From: Pseudomonas sp. UBA6562
GTDB lineage: Bacteria > Pseudomonadota > Gammaproteobacteria > Pseudomonadales > Pseudomonadaceae
Length of the DNA stretch: 64,000 bases
Assembly (NCBI RefSeq): GCF_002434265.1
Contig: NZ_DJJS01000007.1
Location: 179,852-243,851, forward strand
Direction: 5' to 3'
The notes under the pieces were generated by a model. That model saw only the letters and a program-made list of their open reading frames with translations. It was not told the origin of the DNA and did no database searches. Positions within the stretch are counted from its first letter, which is position 1. Each line of letters opens with the position of its first letter. This document shows positions 1 through 8,500 of the stretch, piece after piece. A program made the translations under genes and the position numbers.

Positions 1-2084
1 TTATCAGAGGAGCAGGTGCCCTGACCGTGGGCGCCGGCGCTGCTGCGGCAGCCGTCGGGGCGGTTGTGTATGGCTATGCCGAGGGTAGCAAAGAGGCTGA
101 TGCCTACAATCAGGCCTTAATCCTCAGCGGACAGTATGCTGGCGTCACAGCCGACGCCTTGGGCGACATGGCGGCGCGTGTTGGTGCGGGCAATGGCACC
201 ATTGGCCAGGCTGCGGCGGCACTGGCCGAGCTTGCGAGCAACGGTTCGATCGCTACAGGCAGCTTCGAAACCATCGCTAGCGCCGCTTTGGCCATGGAGG
301 ATGCCACGGGCAAATCGGTCTCTACCACCATCGCCGAGTTCGCCCGCATTGCCGAAGATCCTGTCACGGCAGCGAAGGCGCTGAACGATCAGTACCACTT
401 TTTGACCGCGTCTACCTACGGTCAAATCGAAGCACTACAGGCACAGGGCGACCAGACGGCTGCGGCTCAGGTGCTTACTGACGCCTACGCCGACACACTG
501 GCTACCCGTGCCCAGCAGATCGACGACAACCTGGGCATCGTCGAGCGCGGCTGGCGAGGCATTCAGAATGCCGCTGCCCATGCGCTCGATGCGCTGAAGA
601 ACATCGGTCGGGAAACGACGCTGACTCAGCAGATAGCTGAGCTCGAAACCAGGATAAAAACGCCCAGCAACTATGATCGGTACCCCACTGTGTTCGATGA
701 AAATCCGAACATGATGACGGCGGGGCGAACCCAAGCGCAGGACGAAGAGGCATTGGCTAAGCTCAAGCTTCAGCTTGAGCAACAGCAGACGGCGACCAAG
801 TTGGCGGCTGAGAGGCAGCGCAGTGAAGAGGCTGCCATCTCGGCTGCAAAGCAGATCGGTCGAGAGGCGAACGCGGCGATGACCCAGCTCGAGCGCTTGC
901 AGCTTCGACTGGATAATGTGCGGGCGGCCAAAGCTGATGCGCTCGGCGTGGAGGGTGGCTTCGGTCCGGAACTGGAAGCGAAATACGCACGTGCCGAAAA
1001 AGCTTTGCTAGGACAGATAACAGCGCTGCAAACGCCGCACAAACCTCCAGCCGCACTGATCGCTCCACGTGCTCCTGCACGTGTGCGCCAAACGCCCCAT
1101 GCAAAACAAGCGTCGGTCACCGGTATCGTCCCTTTACCCGTGCAGGGCGTGGAGGCGATGCCCTATCCCACGCCGGCGTTCGAGAAAGACTCGCCAATCA
1201 GCTCAAGGCTTTTGACGACCCCGCTCTTTCCCGTTAAGACCGAGCTCGATAGCGTATCCAGTTTGTTTCCCGAAGACAGCAAATCGGAGAAAGACGAAAA
1301 GCCAAAAACAGGTTTTGCGCTCTTTGGTGACGAGGCCAAAGAAGGTGGCATCAAGGCGTTGAAGGGTTATCAGGAGACTGCTGCTACGGTCGCCAAGCAG
1401 ACCGAGGCGCTTTTCACCGATACCTTCAAGTCCATGGAAGACTCGGTCGTCAATTTCGCGCTCACCGGCAAGTTTTCCTTTTCCGACTTCACGCGATCGG
1501 TGTTGGCCGACATGGCCAGGTTGGCGGCGCGTCAGGCGGCATCGAGTCTGTTGTCGAGCCTGGCCGGCGCGGCGATCAGCGCGCTGGGCGGAGCCGCCTC
1601 GTCAAGCGCCGCTTCCTCGGGTTCCTCAAGCGCCCTGTCGTTTACACCTGACCTAAGCCAAGCAGCAGCGGGCTTGAAGTACAACGTCGAATTCTCCGAC
1701 GGCGGCTACACCGGCAACGGCGGCAAATACGAACCCGCCGGCGTCGTGCATGGCGGCGAGTTCGTGCTGCGCCGGGAAATCGTCAGCCGGCCGGGCATGC
1801 GCGATTACCTGGAAAACCTCAACACTGGCACCGCCATCGACAGCGGCTCATCCAACCCCAGGTCGGGCGCTTTCCAGGTCGCGAGCGGCGGGGGCACCGC
1901 GATCCAGGTCAGCACCGTGGTCAACGTCAACGCCCAGGAGCGCAGTGGCGAAGGCGGCCAGCTCGACCCGCAGCTATTGCAGCAACGCATGGAGCAACAA
2001 ATGAAAACCGCCGCCGAACGCGCCGTGGCCGAGTCCTGGCGACCGGGCGGCATGAGCTACCGCAGCAGCCAGGGGAGACGCTGA
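1..2084 (+). CDS. Phage tail tape measure protein (partial, 5' end outside window)
   Basis: The frame is open from the first bases, so the visible 685 residues from position 27 are the C-terminal part of a longer protein. In lambda-like tails this protein (gpH) sets tail length and is ejected into the host envelope. The sequence shows an N-proximal glycine/alanine-rich segment, a helical coiled-coil-like stretch of about 130 residues (nucleotides 600-1020), a disordered proline/lysine-rich linker, and an Ala/Ser-rich hydrophobic segment near 1540-1640. It ends with the motif GGYTGNGG followed by GVVHGGEFV, which is common at the C-terminus of siphovirus tape measures. It is directly upstream of the M, L, K and I homologues. 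The stop overlaps the next start as TGATG. Confidence 0.88.
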   Translation, partial: IRGAGALTVGAGAAAAAVGAVVYGYAEGSKEADAYNQALILSGQYAGVTADALGDMAARVGAGNGTIGQAAAALAELASNGSIATGSFETIASAALAMEDATGKSVSTTIAEFARIAEDPVTAAKALNDQYHFLTASTYGQIEALQAQGDQTAAAQVLTDAYADTLATRAQQIDDNLGIVERGWRGIQNAAAHALDALKNIGRETTLTQQIAELETRIKTPSNYDRYPTVFDENPNMMTAGRTQAQDEEALAKLKLQLEQQQTATKLAAERQRSEEAAISAAKQIGREANAAMTQLERLQLRLDNVRAAKADALGVEGGFGPELEAKYARAEKALLGQITALQTPHKPPAALIAPRAPARVRQTPHAKQASVTGIVPLPVQGVEAMPYPTPAFEKDSPISSRLLTTPLFPVKTELDSVSSLFPEDSKSEKDEKPKTGFALFGDEAKEGGIKALKGYQETAATVAKQTEALFTDTFKSMEDSVVNFALTGKFSFSDFTRSVLADMARLAARQAASSLLSSLAGAAISALGGAASSSAASSGSSSALSFTPDLSQAAAGLKYNVEFSDGGYTGNGGKYEPAGVVHGGEFVLRREIVSRPGMRDYLENLNTGTAIDSGSSNPRSGAFQVASGGGTAIQVSTVVNVNAQERSGEGGQLDPQLLQQRMEQQMKTAAERAVAESWRPGGMSYRSSQGRR

Positions 2085-2422
2085 TGGCTATCGAGACCTT
2101 CCGCTGGAACATCGAACGCGGCGAAGCCGGCGAGATCCAGTACCGCACCCGCGCCGCACGCTTCGGCAACGGCTACCGCCAGGTGGTCGGCGACGGCCCG
2201 AACAACCGTGAGGACCGCTACCCGATCAGCGTCACCGGCTCGCACGAGCAGGCACGCCGCATCCTGGTCTTTCTCGACCGGCATGCCGGCGCCAAGGCTT
2301 TTCTCTGGACGCCACCGTTGGGCGAGCTGGGCCTCTACACCTGCGCCGACGTGCGCTCCACGCCGCTCGGCGGCGGCCTGTACCGGCTCAGCGCCACCTT
2401 CGAGCGCGCCTTCCATCCCTGA
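2084..2422 (+). CDS. Phage minor tail protein M (lambda gpM-like)
   Basis: This 112-residue protein belongs to the gpM family of small tail-tip proteins, which act in tail tip assembly between the tape measure and the baseplate hub. The start codon overlaps the stop of the tape measure gene by one base (TGATG), suggesting translational coupling. A ribosome binding site, AGGGGAGA, lies just upstream. The N-terminal ETFRWNIERG and the aromatic-rich middle are typical of this family, and the length fits (about 110 residues). Its position between H and L homologues supports the call more strongly than any single motif. Confidence 0.88.
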   Translation: MAIETFRWNIERGEAGEIQYRTRAARFGNGYRQVVGDGPNNREDRYPISVTGSHEQARRILVFLDRHAGAKAFLWTPPLGELGLYTCADVRSTPLGGGLYRLSATFERAFHP

Positions 2423-2431
2423 GGCATTGCC

Positions 2432-3181
2432 ATGTCATTGATCAAACAACTGCAGACCCTGGAGCCGGGCAGCGAAGTGCTGCTGTTCGAGCTCGACGGG
2501 TCGGACTTCGGCGCCGACACCTTACGTTTCCACAGCCACGCCATTCCCCACTCGGCGCAAGAGCTGGCCGCCGCGGGCGACGCGGCCGACACCTTGCCGG
2601 CCAAGTCGATTTGGTGGCAGGGGCAAGAGTATGGCGCCTGGCCGCTGCAACTGGACGGCATCGCCGCCAACGCCGACGGCACTTCGGTACGGCCGACCCT
2701 GACCGTGGGCAACGTCGAAGGGCGCATCACCGCCCTGTGCCTGGCCTTCGACGACCTGCTCGAATTCAAGCTGACCCTGCGCCATACCCTGGCGCGCTAC
2801 CTGGACGCGAACAACTTCCCGGACGGCAACCCGGAAGCGGACCCGACCGAAGAAGCGATCGAGGTCTGGTACCTGGACCAGAAAATGGCTGAAAACGGCA
2901 CTACGGTAGCCTGGGAACTGGCCAGCCCGGGCGACGTCGGTGGCGAAACCATCGGCCGGCAAATGACCCAGCTCTGCCACTGGGCGATGATCGCCGGCTA
3001 CCGCGGCCCCAACTGCGGCTATACCGGCCCCTACTACGACCTGGACGGCACACCCACCGACGACCCGGCCAAGGACCAATGCAACGGCTGCCTGGATTCG
3101 GGCTGCACCGTGCGCTTCGGCCAAGGCAACCCGTTGCCGTTCGGCGGCTTTCCGGCCGTTTCACTGATCGCACGGAGTTGA
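2432..3181 (+). CDS. Phage minor tail protein L, probable iron-sulfur tail tip protein
   Basis: This 249-residue protein is a gpL-family tail tip component. In lambda, gpL is known to bind an iron-sulfur cluster through C-terminal cysteines. Here the C-terminal third carries Cys182, Cys195, Cys217, Cys220 and Cys225, with the CNGC and DSGC pattern expected for the cluster site. The N-terminal two thirds form the hub-like part. It lies nine bases after gene M and two bases before gene K, so the block is one operon. Nothing looks broken. The cluster itself is inferred from the conserved cysteines. Confidence 0.9.
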   Translation: MSLIKQLQTLEPGSEVLLFELDGSDFGADTLRFHSHAIPHSAQELAAAGDAADTLPAKSIWWQGQEYGAWPLQLDGIAANADGTSVRPTLTVGNVEGRITALCLAFDDLLEFKLTLRHTLARYLDANNFPDGNPEADPTEEAIEVWYLDQKMAENGTTVAWELASPGDVGGETIGRQMTQLCHWAMIAGYRGPNCGYTGPYYDLDGTPTDDPAKDQCNGCLDSGCTVRFGQGNPLPFGGFPAVSLIARS

Positions 3182-3183
3182 CC

Positions 3184-3939
3184 ATGCATCCAGACATCCT
3201 CAGCGCCGTGCAGGCGCACGCCGCCGCCGAGTACCCGCGTGAGAGCTGCGGCTTGATCGTGGCCGCCGGCCCGGCCCAGTGCTACATCCCTTGTACCAAC
3301 ACCGCGACCGAGCCTGCCGAAGAGTTTCGCATCTCGCCCGCGCAATACGCAGCCGCCGAAGACCAGGGCGAGGTCATCGGCATCGTCCACTCGCACCCCG
3401 ATGCCACCAGCCGGCCCTCGCCACGGGATCTGGCCATGTGCGAGGCCACCGGTCTGCCCTGGCACATCTTGTCGTGGCCCGAAGGCGACCTGCGCAGCAT
3501 CACGCCCACCGGTCACACTCCCTTGCTCGGACGCTCCTTCGTGCATGGCGCCTGGGATTGCTGGCAGGTGTGCGCAGACTGGTACCGCCGCGAGTGGAGG
3601 CTGGAGTTTCCGCCCTATGCACGGGAAGAGGGCTGGTGGGAACGGGCGGATGGTCCGAGCTTGTACGAACAGGCCTATGAGGCGGCAGGATTCTACCCGG
3701 TGGGCGAGCCGCAGCGCGGCGACCTGATCGTCATGGCCGTGGGCCGTACGGCGCATCCGAACCATGCGGGGATCTACCTGGGTGGCGATGCGCGGTTACC
3801 GGACGAAGAAGGGCAGGTGTTCGGCCCCGGCCCGTTCATGCTGCACCACTTGCTGGGCAGGCCCTCGGAAATCATCGTGTACGGCGGGCCATGGCTCGAT
3901 CGCACACGGCTTGTCTTACGGCACCGGGAGGCTGGTTGA
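3184..3939 (+). CDS. Phage tail protein K: JAMM metallopeptidase plus NlpC/P60 hydrolase
   Basis: The ATG at 3184, two bases after the gpL stop, gives 251 residues; a longer reading from 3079 would run back inside gene L and is rejected. The N-terminal half is an MPN/JAMM domain with a complete metal-binding set: Glu20, His69, His71, Ser79 and Asp82 (HSHP...S..D). The C-terminal half is an NlpC/P60 cysteine peptidase with the nucleophile at Cys126 (WDCW) and the histidine at His194 (NHAGIYLGG). In lambda-like phages gpK acts in tail tip assembly and possibly local peptidoglycan hydrolysis during DNA entry. Both active sites look intact. Confidence 0.92.
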   Translation: MHPDILSAVQAHAAAEYPRESCGLIVAAGPAQCYIPCTNTATEPAEEFRISPAQYAAAEDQGEVIGIVHSHPDATSRPSPRDLAMCEATGLPWHILSWPEGDLRSITPTGHTPLLGRSFVHGAWDCWQVCADWYRREWRLEFPPYAREEGWWERADGPSLYEQAYEAAGFYPVGEPQRGDLIVMAVGRTAHPNHAGIYLGGDARLPDEEGQVFGPGPFMLHHLLGRPSEIIVYGGPWLDRTRLVLRHREAG

Positions 3940-3985
3940 TCGACAGCTCAGGCTGCTACTGTCATGGTTTTCAGGGAGAATTCAC

Positions 3986-4408
3986 ATGCGAGTTTTGATG
4001 GCGAGTGTTTGGCTTGTCCTATTAGGAGGGTGTGCTTCACCGCCTACCTCCATCCAAGAAGCCGATCCTGTACCAGCCGACGAACTTTATGCCTTTCAGT
4101 CCAAGTTGCTTGGAAAGAGCGGAAAACTTTCTGTCGTGCGCGATTCAGGATTCGTGGGTTCAGGCTGCGACGTCGTAGTGTATATCGATGGGTTGAGGGC
4201 AGCTAAAGTAGGACCTGGCCAAATAGCGAGCTTCTATCTTGCTGCTGGGCGACCAAATCTTGGGGTAGGGCTGGCAGAAACTGGCCTCTGTACAGGTATG
4301 GCGGTGCGTACCATAACTGCCGATGTCCAAGTAAACCAAGAAGTTTTTTACAGAATCAGTGGAGACATGAGCGGCGCTCATATCGGACCTTACATTGACT
4401 ATAAGTAG
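3986..4408 (+). CDS. Prophage lipoprotein of unknown function (possible moron)
   Basis: The ATG at 3986 follows a good site (CAGGGAGAA) and encodes 140 residues. The first 16 residues form a type II signal peptide ending LVLLGG before the lipobox cysteine in GGCAS. The mature part is a small soluble domain with an YIDGLRAAKVGPGQ stretch, reminiscent of small DUF2846-like lipoproteins, though I do not assign a family. The gene is visibly more AT-rich than the flanking tail genes and interrupts the K-I pair, which are normally adjacent. It looks like cargo expressed from the tail operon or from its own signal. Surface lipoproteins in prophages often block superinfection, but that role is inference. 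Confidence 0.75.
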   Translation: MRVLMASVWLVLLGGCASPPTSIQEADPVPADELYAFQSKLLGKSGKLSVVRDSGFVGSGCDVVVYIDGLRAAKVGPGQIASFYLAAGRPNLGVGLAETGLCTGMAVRTITADVQVNQEVFYRISGDMSGAHIGPYIDYK

Positions 4409-4427
4409 ATTTTTTTGGAGAAAACGG

Positions 4428-4802
4428 ATGCTCAAAGTAAATCGCGTGCGAATTCTAGCAGTAGGGTTGGGGCTAGCATCGCTAGCAGGGTGCGCGACCG
4501 TGGGTGACACAAGAAATAATCCTTCGCTTTTGGAGCTGGACTCCCGGCTGCAGCCTCAACAGGCCGCTGAGTGTGTTCGCGACGCATGGCAGCGCACCAC
4601 CGTTCTGGGCGCGAGTTTGGGAGGTGTCCTGCAGTCTTCGGGAGGTCGCTTGTCGGTTCTTGCCCCAGATGCTCAGTCCCCAATGCATCTAGTTGATGTC
4701 ACGCCCACCCAAGGCGGTTCGCACATCAGCTATCACTTCTATCGAACATGGCAGTCGCCGCTCCAGCGCGTGCTTGATGCTGTAATGTCTTGCGCTGGAT
4801 GA
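4428..4802 (+). CDS. Second prophage lipoprotein of unknown function
   Basis: This gene starts at ATG 4428 after TTGGAGAAAACGG, 19 bases beyond the preceding lipoprotein gene, and encodes 124 residues. The signal peptide LGLASLAG ends at a lipobox cysteine (GCATVG). The mature protein contains two further cysteines, one in ECVRDAW near residue 46 and one at the C-terminus. That arrangement is common in small outer-membrane lipoproteins. An intrinsic terminator follows within 45 bases of the stop, so the two lipoprotein genes form a discrete unit with their own 3' end. No function can be given. Confidence 0.72.
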   Translation: MLKVNRVRILAVGLGLASLAGCATVGDTRNNPSLLELDSRLQPQQAAECVRDAWQRTTVLGASLGGVLQSSGGRLSVLAPDAQSPMHLVDVTPTQGGSHISYHFYRTWQSPLQRVLDAVMSCAG

Positions 4803-4821
4803 ATTAACTGCCGCCATCATC

Positions 4822-4844
4822 AACCACCTACGGGTGGTTTTTTT
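4822..4844 (+). terminator. Intrinsic terminator after the lipoprotein pair, just before gene I
   Basis: A perfect 7-bp stem AACCACC/GGTGGTT closes a UACG tetraloop (a very stable UNCG-type loop) and is followed by seven T. The ribosome binding site of the next gene begins nine bases later, so the hairpin lies inside the 5' leader of gene I. Confidence 0.85.
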
Positions 4845-4859
4845 ACGTCTGGAGAAAAG

Positions 4860-5462
4860 ATGTCAGCGCTTTCAATTGAATCTCAGCCAATGACGAACGT
4901 TGTGTTGTATGGCCAACTTCGGCAGTTCGGGCGGTCGCTCAGGCTGTCGGTGCGGTCGCCCGCAGAAGCCATCAAAGCGCTTTGTGTTCAGATTCCCGGC
5001 TTCGAGCGGTTTCTCAACAACGCAAAAGCGCAGGGCATCGAGTTCGCCATTTTTCGCGGCAGCAGAAACCTGCAAGAACAGGAGCTGTGTTTCAGTGGCT
5101 CGGGCGATATTCGGATCGCTCCTATCATCACTGGGAGTAAACGCGCAGGGCTGCTGCAGACGGTTATCGGGGTCGTGATCGTGGCGTTGGCCTGGTGGAA
5201 CCCTCTAGGGTGGTCGACGGCCACCGCGCTCGCCGTTGGTATGAGTGGCGGGTCCATGGCGCTTGGCGGTGTCGTTCAGATGCTCAGCCCTCAAGCCAAA
5301 GGGCTATCCATGAGCGGCCCCCCCGAAAACCTGCCGTCCTACGCCTTCGGCTCCGCCCGCAACACCACCGCCAGCGGCAACCCCGTCCCCATCTGCATCG
5401 GCGAGCGCCGCTGGGGCGGGTCGATCATTTCGGCGTCCATCGAGGCGCAAGACAAGGCCTGA
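4860..5462 (+). CDS. Phage tail assembly protein I (lambda gpI-like)
   Basis: The 200-residue product belongs to the gpI family, required for assembly of the tail tip and not usually found in the mature particle. The N-terminal region (residues 11-90) is a ubiquitin-like tail assembly domain. It is followed by a hydrophobic glycine-rich segment of about 45 residues (near nucleotides 5140-5290) that could insert into membrane. The C-terminus FGSARNTTASGNPVPICIGERRWGG is a recognisable family signature (quoted in part: NPVPICIGERRWGG). ATG 4860 is preceded by CTGGAGAAA. It is flanked on both sides by terminator hairpins, a layout repeated in this prophage. Confidence 0.9.
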   Translation: MSALSIESQPMTNVVLYGQLRQFGRSLRLSVRSPAEAIKALCVQIPGFERFLNNAKAQGIEFAIFRGSRNLQEQELCFSGSGDIRIAPIITGSKRAGLLQTVIGVVIVALAWWNPLGWSTATALAVGMSGGSMALGGVVQMLSPQAKGLSMSGPPENLPSYAFGSARNTTASGNPVPICIGERRWGGSIISASIEAQDKA

Positions 5463-5480
5463 CGGCCCATCAGCACACGT

Positions 5481-5503
5481 AACCGCCTCCGGGCGGTTTT
5501 TTT
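5481..5503 (+). terminator. Intrinsic terminator between genes I and J
   Basis: A perfect 7-bp stem AACCGCC/GGCGGTT has a UCCG tetraloop (UNCG type) and is followed by seven T. Gene J's GGAGG site starts within ten bases of the T-run. The structure is nearly the same as that at 4822-4844. Confidence 0.87.
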
Positions 5504-5519
5504 ATGTTCGGAGGAAAAC

Positions 5520-8500
5520 ATGGGTGTGATCAATCACCTGGACATCACCGGTGCCAAAGGCGGCGAAAGCAAGCCCAAGGCTCCGGTCGAGGCACCCGAC
5601 AGCCTGCAATCGACCAACATCGCCAAGATCCTGCTGGCCGTGGGCGAGGGCGAGTTCGACGGCGTGCCGACCGACCGCGACATCTACCTCGACAACACGC
5701 CGATCACCGACGCCAACGGTAACGTCAACTTTCCGGGCGTGAAGTGGGAGTGGCGCCGCGGCAGCGTCGAGCAGGACTACATCCAGGGCATCCCCGCCGT
5801 GGAGAGCGAAACCTCGGTCGGCGTCGAGCTGCGCAGCGACGCCCCCTTCACCCGCGCCTTGAACGACCCCCAGCTCTCGGCGGTGCGCGTCCGTTTGGCC
5901 TGGCCGCGCCTGCTCAGGCAGGACGCCAGCGGCAACACCAACGGCTACCGCATCGAGTACGCCATCGACATCGCCAGCGACGGCGGCGCCTATGTCGAAG
6001 CCCACCGCGGCGCGGTGGAAGGCAAGACCAGCAACGGTTATCAGCGCTCGGTGCGGGTCAACCTGCCCAAGGCCACCTCGGGCTGGATGCTGCGCGTGCG
6101 GCGCCTGACCGCCAATGCCAACACCGGCACCATCGCCGACACCATGAGCGTGGCCGGCTACACCGAAATCATCGACCAGAAGCTGCGCTACCCCAACACC
6201 GCCTTGCTCTATGTGGAGTTCGACGCCCAGCAGTTCCAGAACATCCCGGCCGTGTCGGTCAGGTGCAAGGCCAAGCGCTGGCCGGTGCCGAGCAATTACG
6301 ACCCGCTGACCCGCACCTACGACGGCGTCTGGGACGGCACCTTCAAGCAGGCCTGGACCAACAACCCGGCACTGGTCACCTATGGCCTGTGCGTCGAGGA
6401 CCGCTTCGGCCTGGGCAAGCGCATCAAGCCGTGGATGGTCGACAAATGGGAGATGTACCGCATCGCCCAGTACTGCGACCAACCGGTACCCGATGGCATC
6501 GGCGGGCAGGAACCGCGTTTTCTCTGCGACATCAACCTGCAAGGCCGCGCCGATGCCTGGACCTTGCTGCGCGACCTCTCGGCCATCTACCGGGGCATGG
6601 TCTATTGGGCCCACGGTGCGTTGTTCATGCAGGCCGACATGCCCCGTGCGCAGGATGTGGACTACGTGTTCACCCGCGCCAACGTCATCGACGGCGACTT
6701 CGTCTATGGCGGCGCCGAGCGCAGCAGCCACTACAGCCGCGCGCTCGTCAGCTACGACAACCCGGCCAACAACTACGACACCGATGTGATTCCGGTCACG
6801 GACCTTGCCTTGCAGCGCCGCTACCGCGACCGCCCCATCGAAATCTCGGCCATCGGCTGCACCCGCGCCTCCGAAGCCCAGCGCCGCGGCAAGTGGGCGC
6901 TGTTGAGCAACCACCAGGACCGCACCGTCACCTTCAAGACCGGCATGGAAGGCCGCATCCCCTTGCCGGGCTACGTGATTCCCGTGGCCGACGAACTGGT
7001 GGCGGGGCGCCCCAACGGCGGCCGGATCGTGGCGGCCGCCGGTCGCACGATCACCCTGGACCGCGACACCGAAATCCAGGCCGGCGACCGACTGATCGTC
7101 AACCTGCCCAACGGCACCGCCCAAGCGCGCACGGTGCAAGCGGTGCAAGGCCGCGAGGTGACCGTCACCACCGCCTACGACGTGACCCCCGAGCCACAGC
7201 TGCAATGGGCGATCGACCATCAGGACCTGGCCATCCAGCTGTTCCGCGTGCTCAAGACCTCGCGTACCCAGGAAGGGCATTACGAGATCACCGCGCTGGA
7301 GTTCAACCCAAGCAAGTTCGCCGCCATCGACACCGGCGCCAAGCTCGACGAACGCCCGATCAGCGTCATTCCGGTGACCACCGTGCAGGCGCCAGCGAAT
7401 GTGGCGTTGTCGTCCTCGCACATGGTCGACCAGGGCATTGCCGTCAACACCATGACCATCGCCTGGGACGCCGTGCAGGGCGCAGTGGGGTACGACGTCG
7501 AGTGGCGCAAGGACAACGGCAACTGGGTCAGGCTGCAACGCACCGGCACGACCTCCGTGGACGTCATCGGCATCTATGCCGGCGCCTACCTGGCGCGCGT
7601 GCGTGCCGTGAGTGCGTTCGACGCTTCGTCCGTCTGGAAAAGCTCCGCGCTGACCCAACTCAACGGCAAGGCAGGTAATCCTCCGGCGATCACCAGCCTG
7701 ACCACCGAAAGCCTGCTGTTCGGCATCGGCTTGAAATGGACGTTCCCGGCCGGCGCTGAGGATACCCAGCGCACCGAGCTGTGGTACGGCGAGGGCACGG
7801 ACCTGACCAAGGCCACGAAGCTGGCCGATCTGGCGTACCCGCAAGACAAGCACACCTTGCAGGGCTTGCGCGCTGGGCAGCGGTTCTACTTCTGGGCACG
7901 CCTGGTCGACCGTTCCGGCAACCTCGGACCGTGGTATCCGGTGGACGCTACGCTGGTCAGTGGCCAGGCCAGCGCCGATGCCGGCCCAATCCTGGAGCAG
8001 ATCGCCCAACAGATCGGCGAGAGCGAGCTGGGCAAGGAGCTCACCAGCAAGATCGAGAAGATCGCGCTCATCGATGGCAACGGCCCAGGGTCGGTCAACG
8101 AGCGGGTCGGTAGCGCCAAGACCGAGCTGGCCAAGCAGATCGGCGACGTGAACAACGCGCTGTCGGGCGTCAAGAGTACGCTCGATGGACAGCTTTCCAC
8201 CGTCAGCAAGAGCGTGACCGACGCCAAGACCGACCTGCAACAGCAGATCGCCAATGTTTCGACCCTGGCCGGTTCGCTGCCGTACCGCAAGGACAAGGCC
8301 TACAGCATCAACCAGAACGCCTTGGGTGCCGACGGCAAGCTGTACCAGGCCACCAAGGCCGTGCCGCTGAACACGCCGCCGCCGAATGTCGATTACTGGA
8401 CCGATGTAGGTCAGGCCGTCGTCACTGCCGCCGGTACCGCTGCGCGCGTCTCGAAGCTGGAAACCGACGTCTCGACCCTGGACGGCAAGACCACGGCGCA

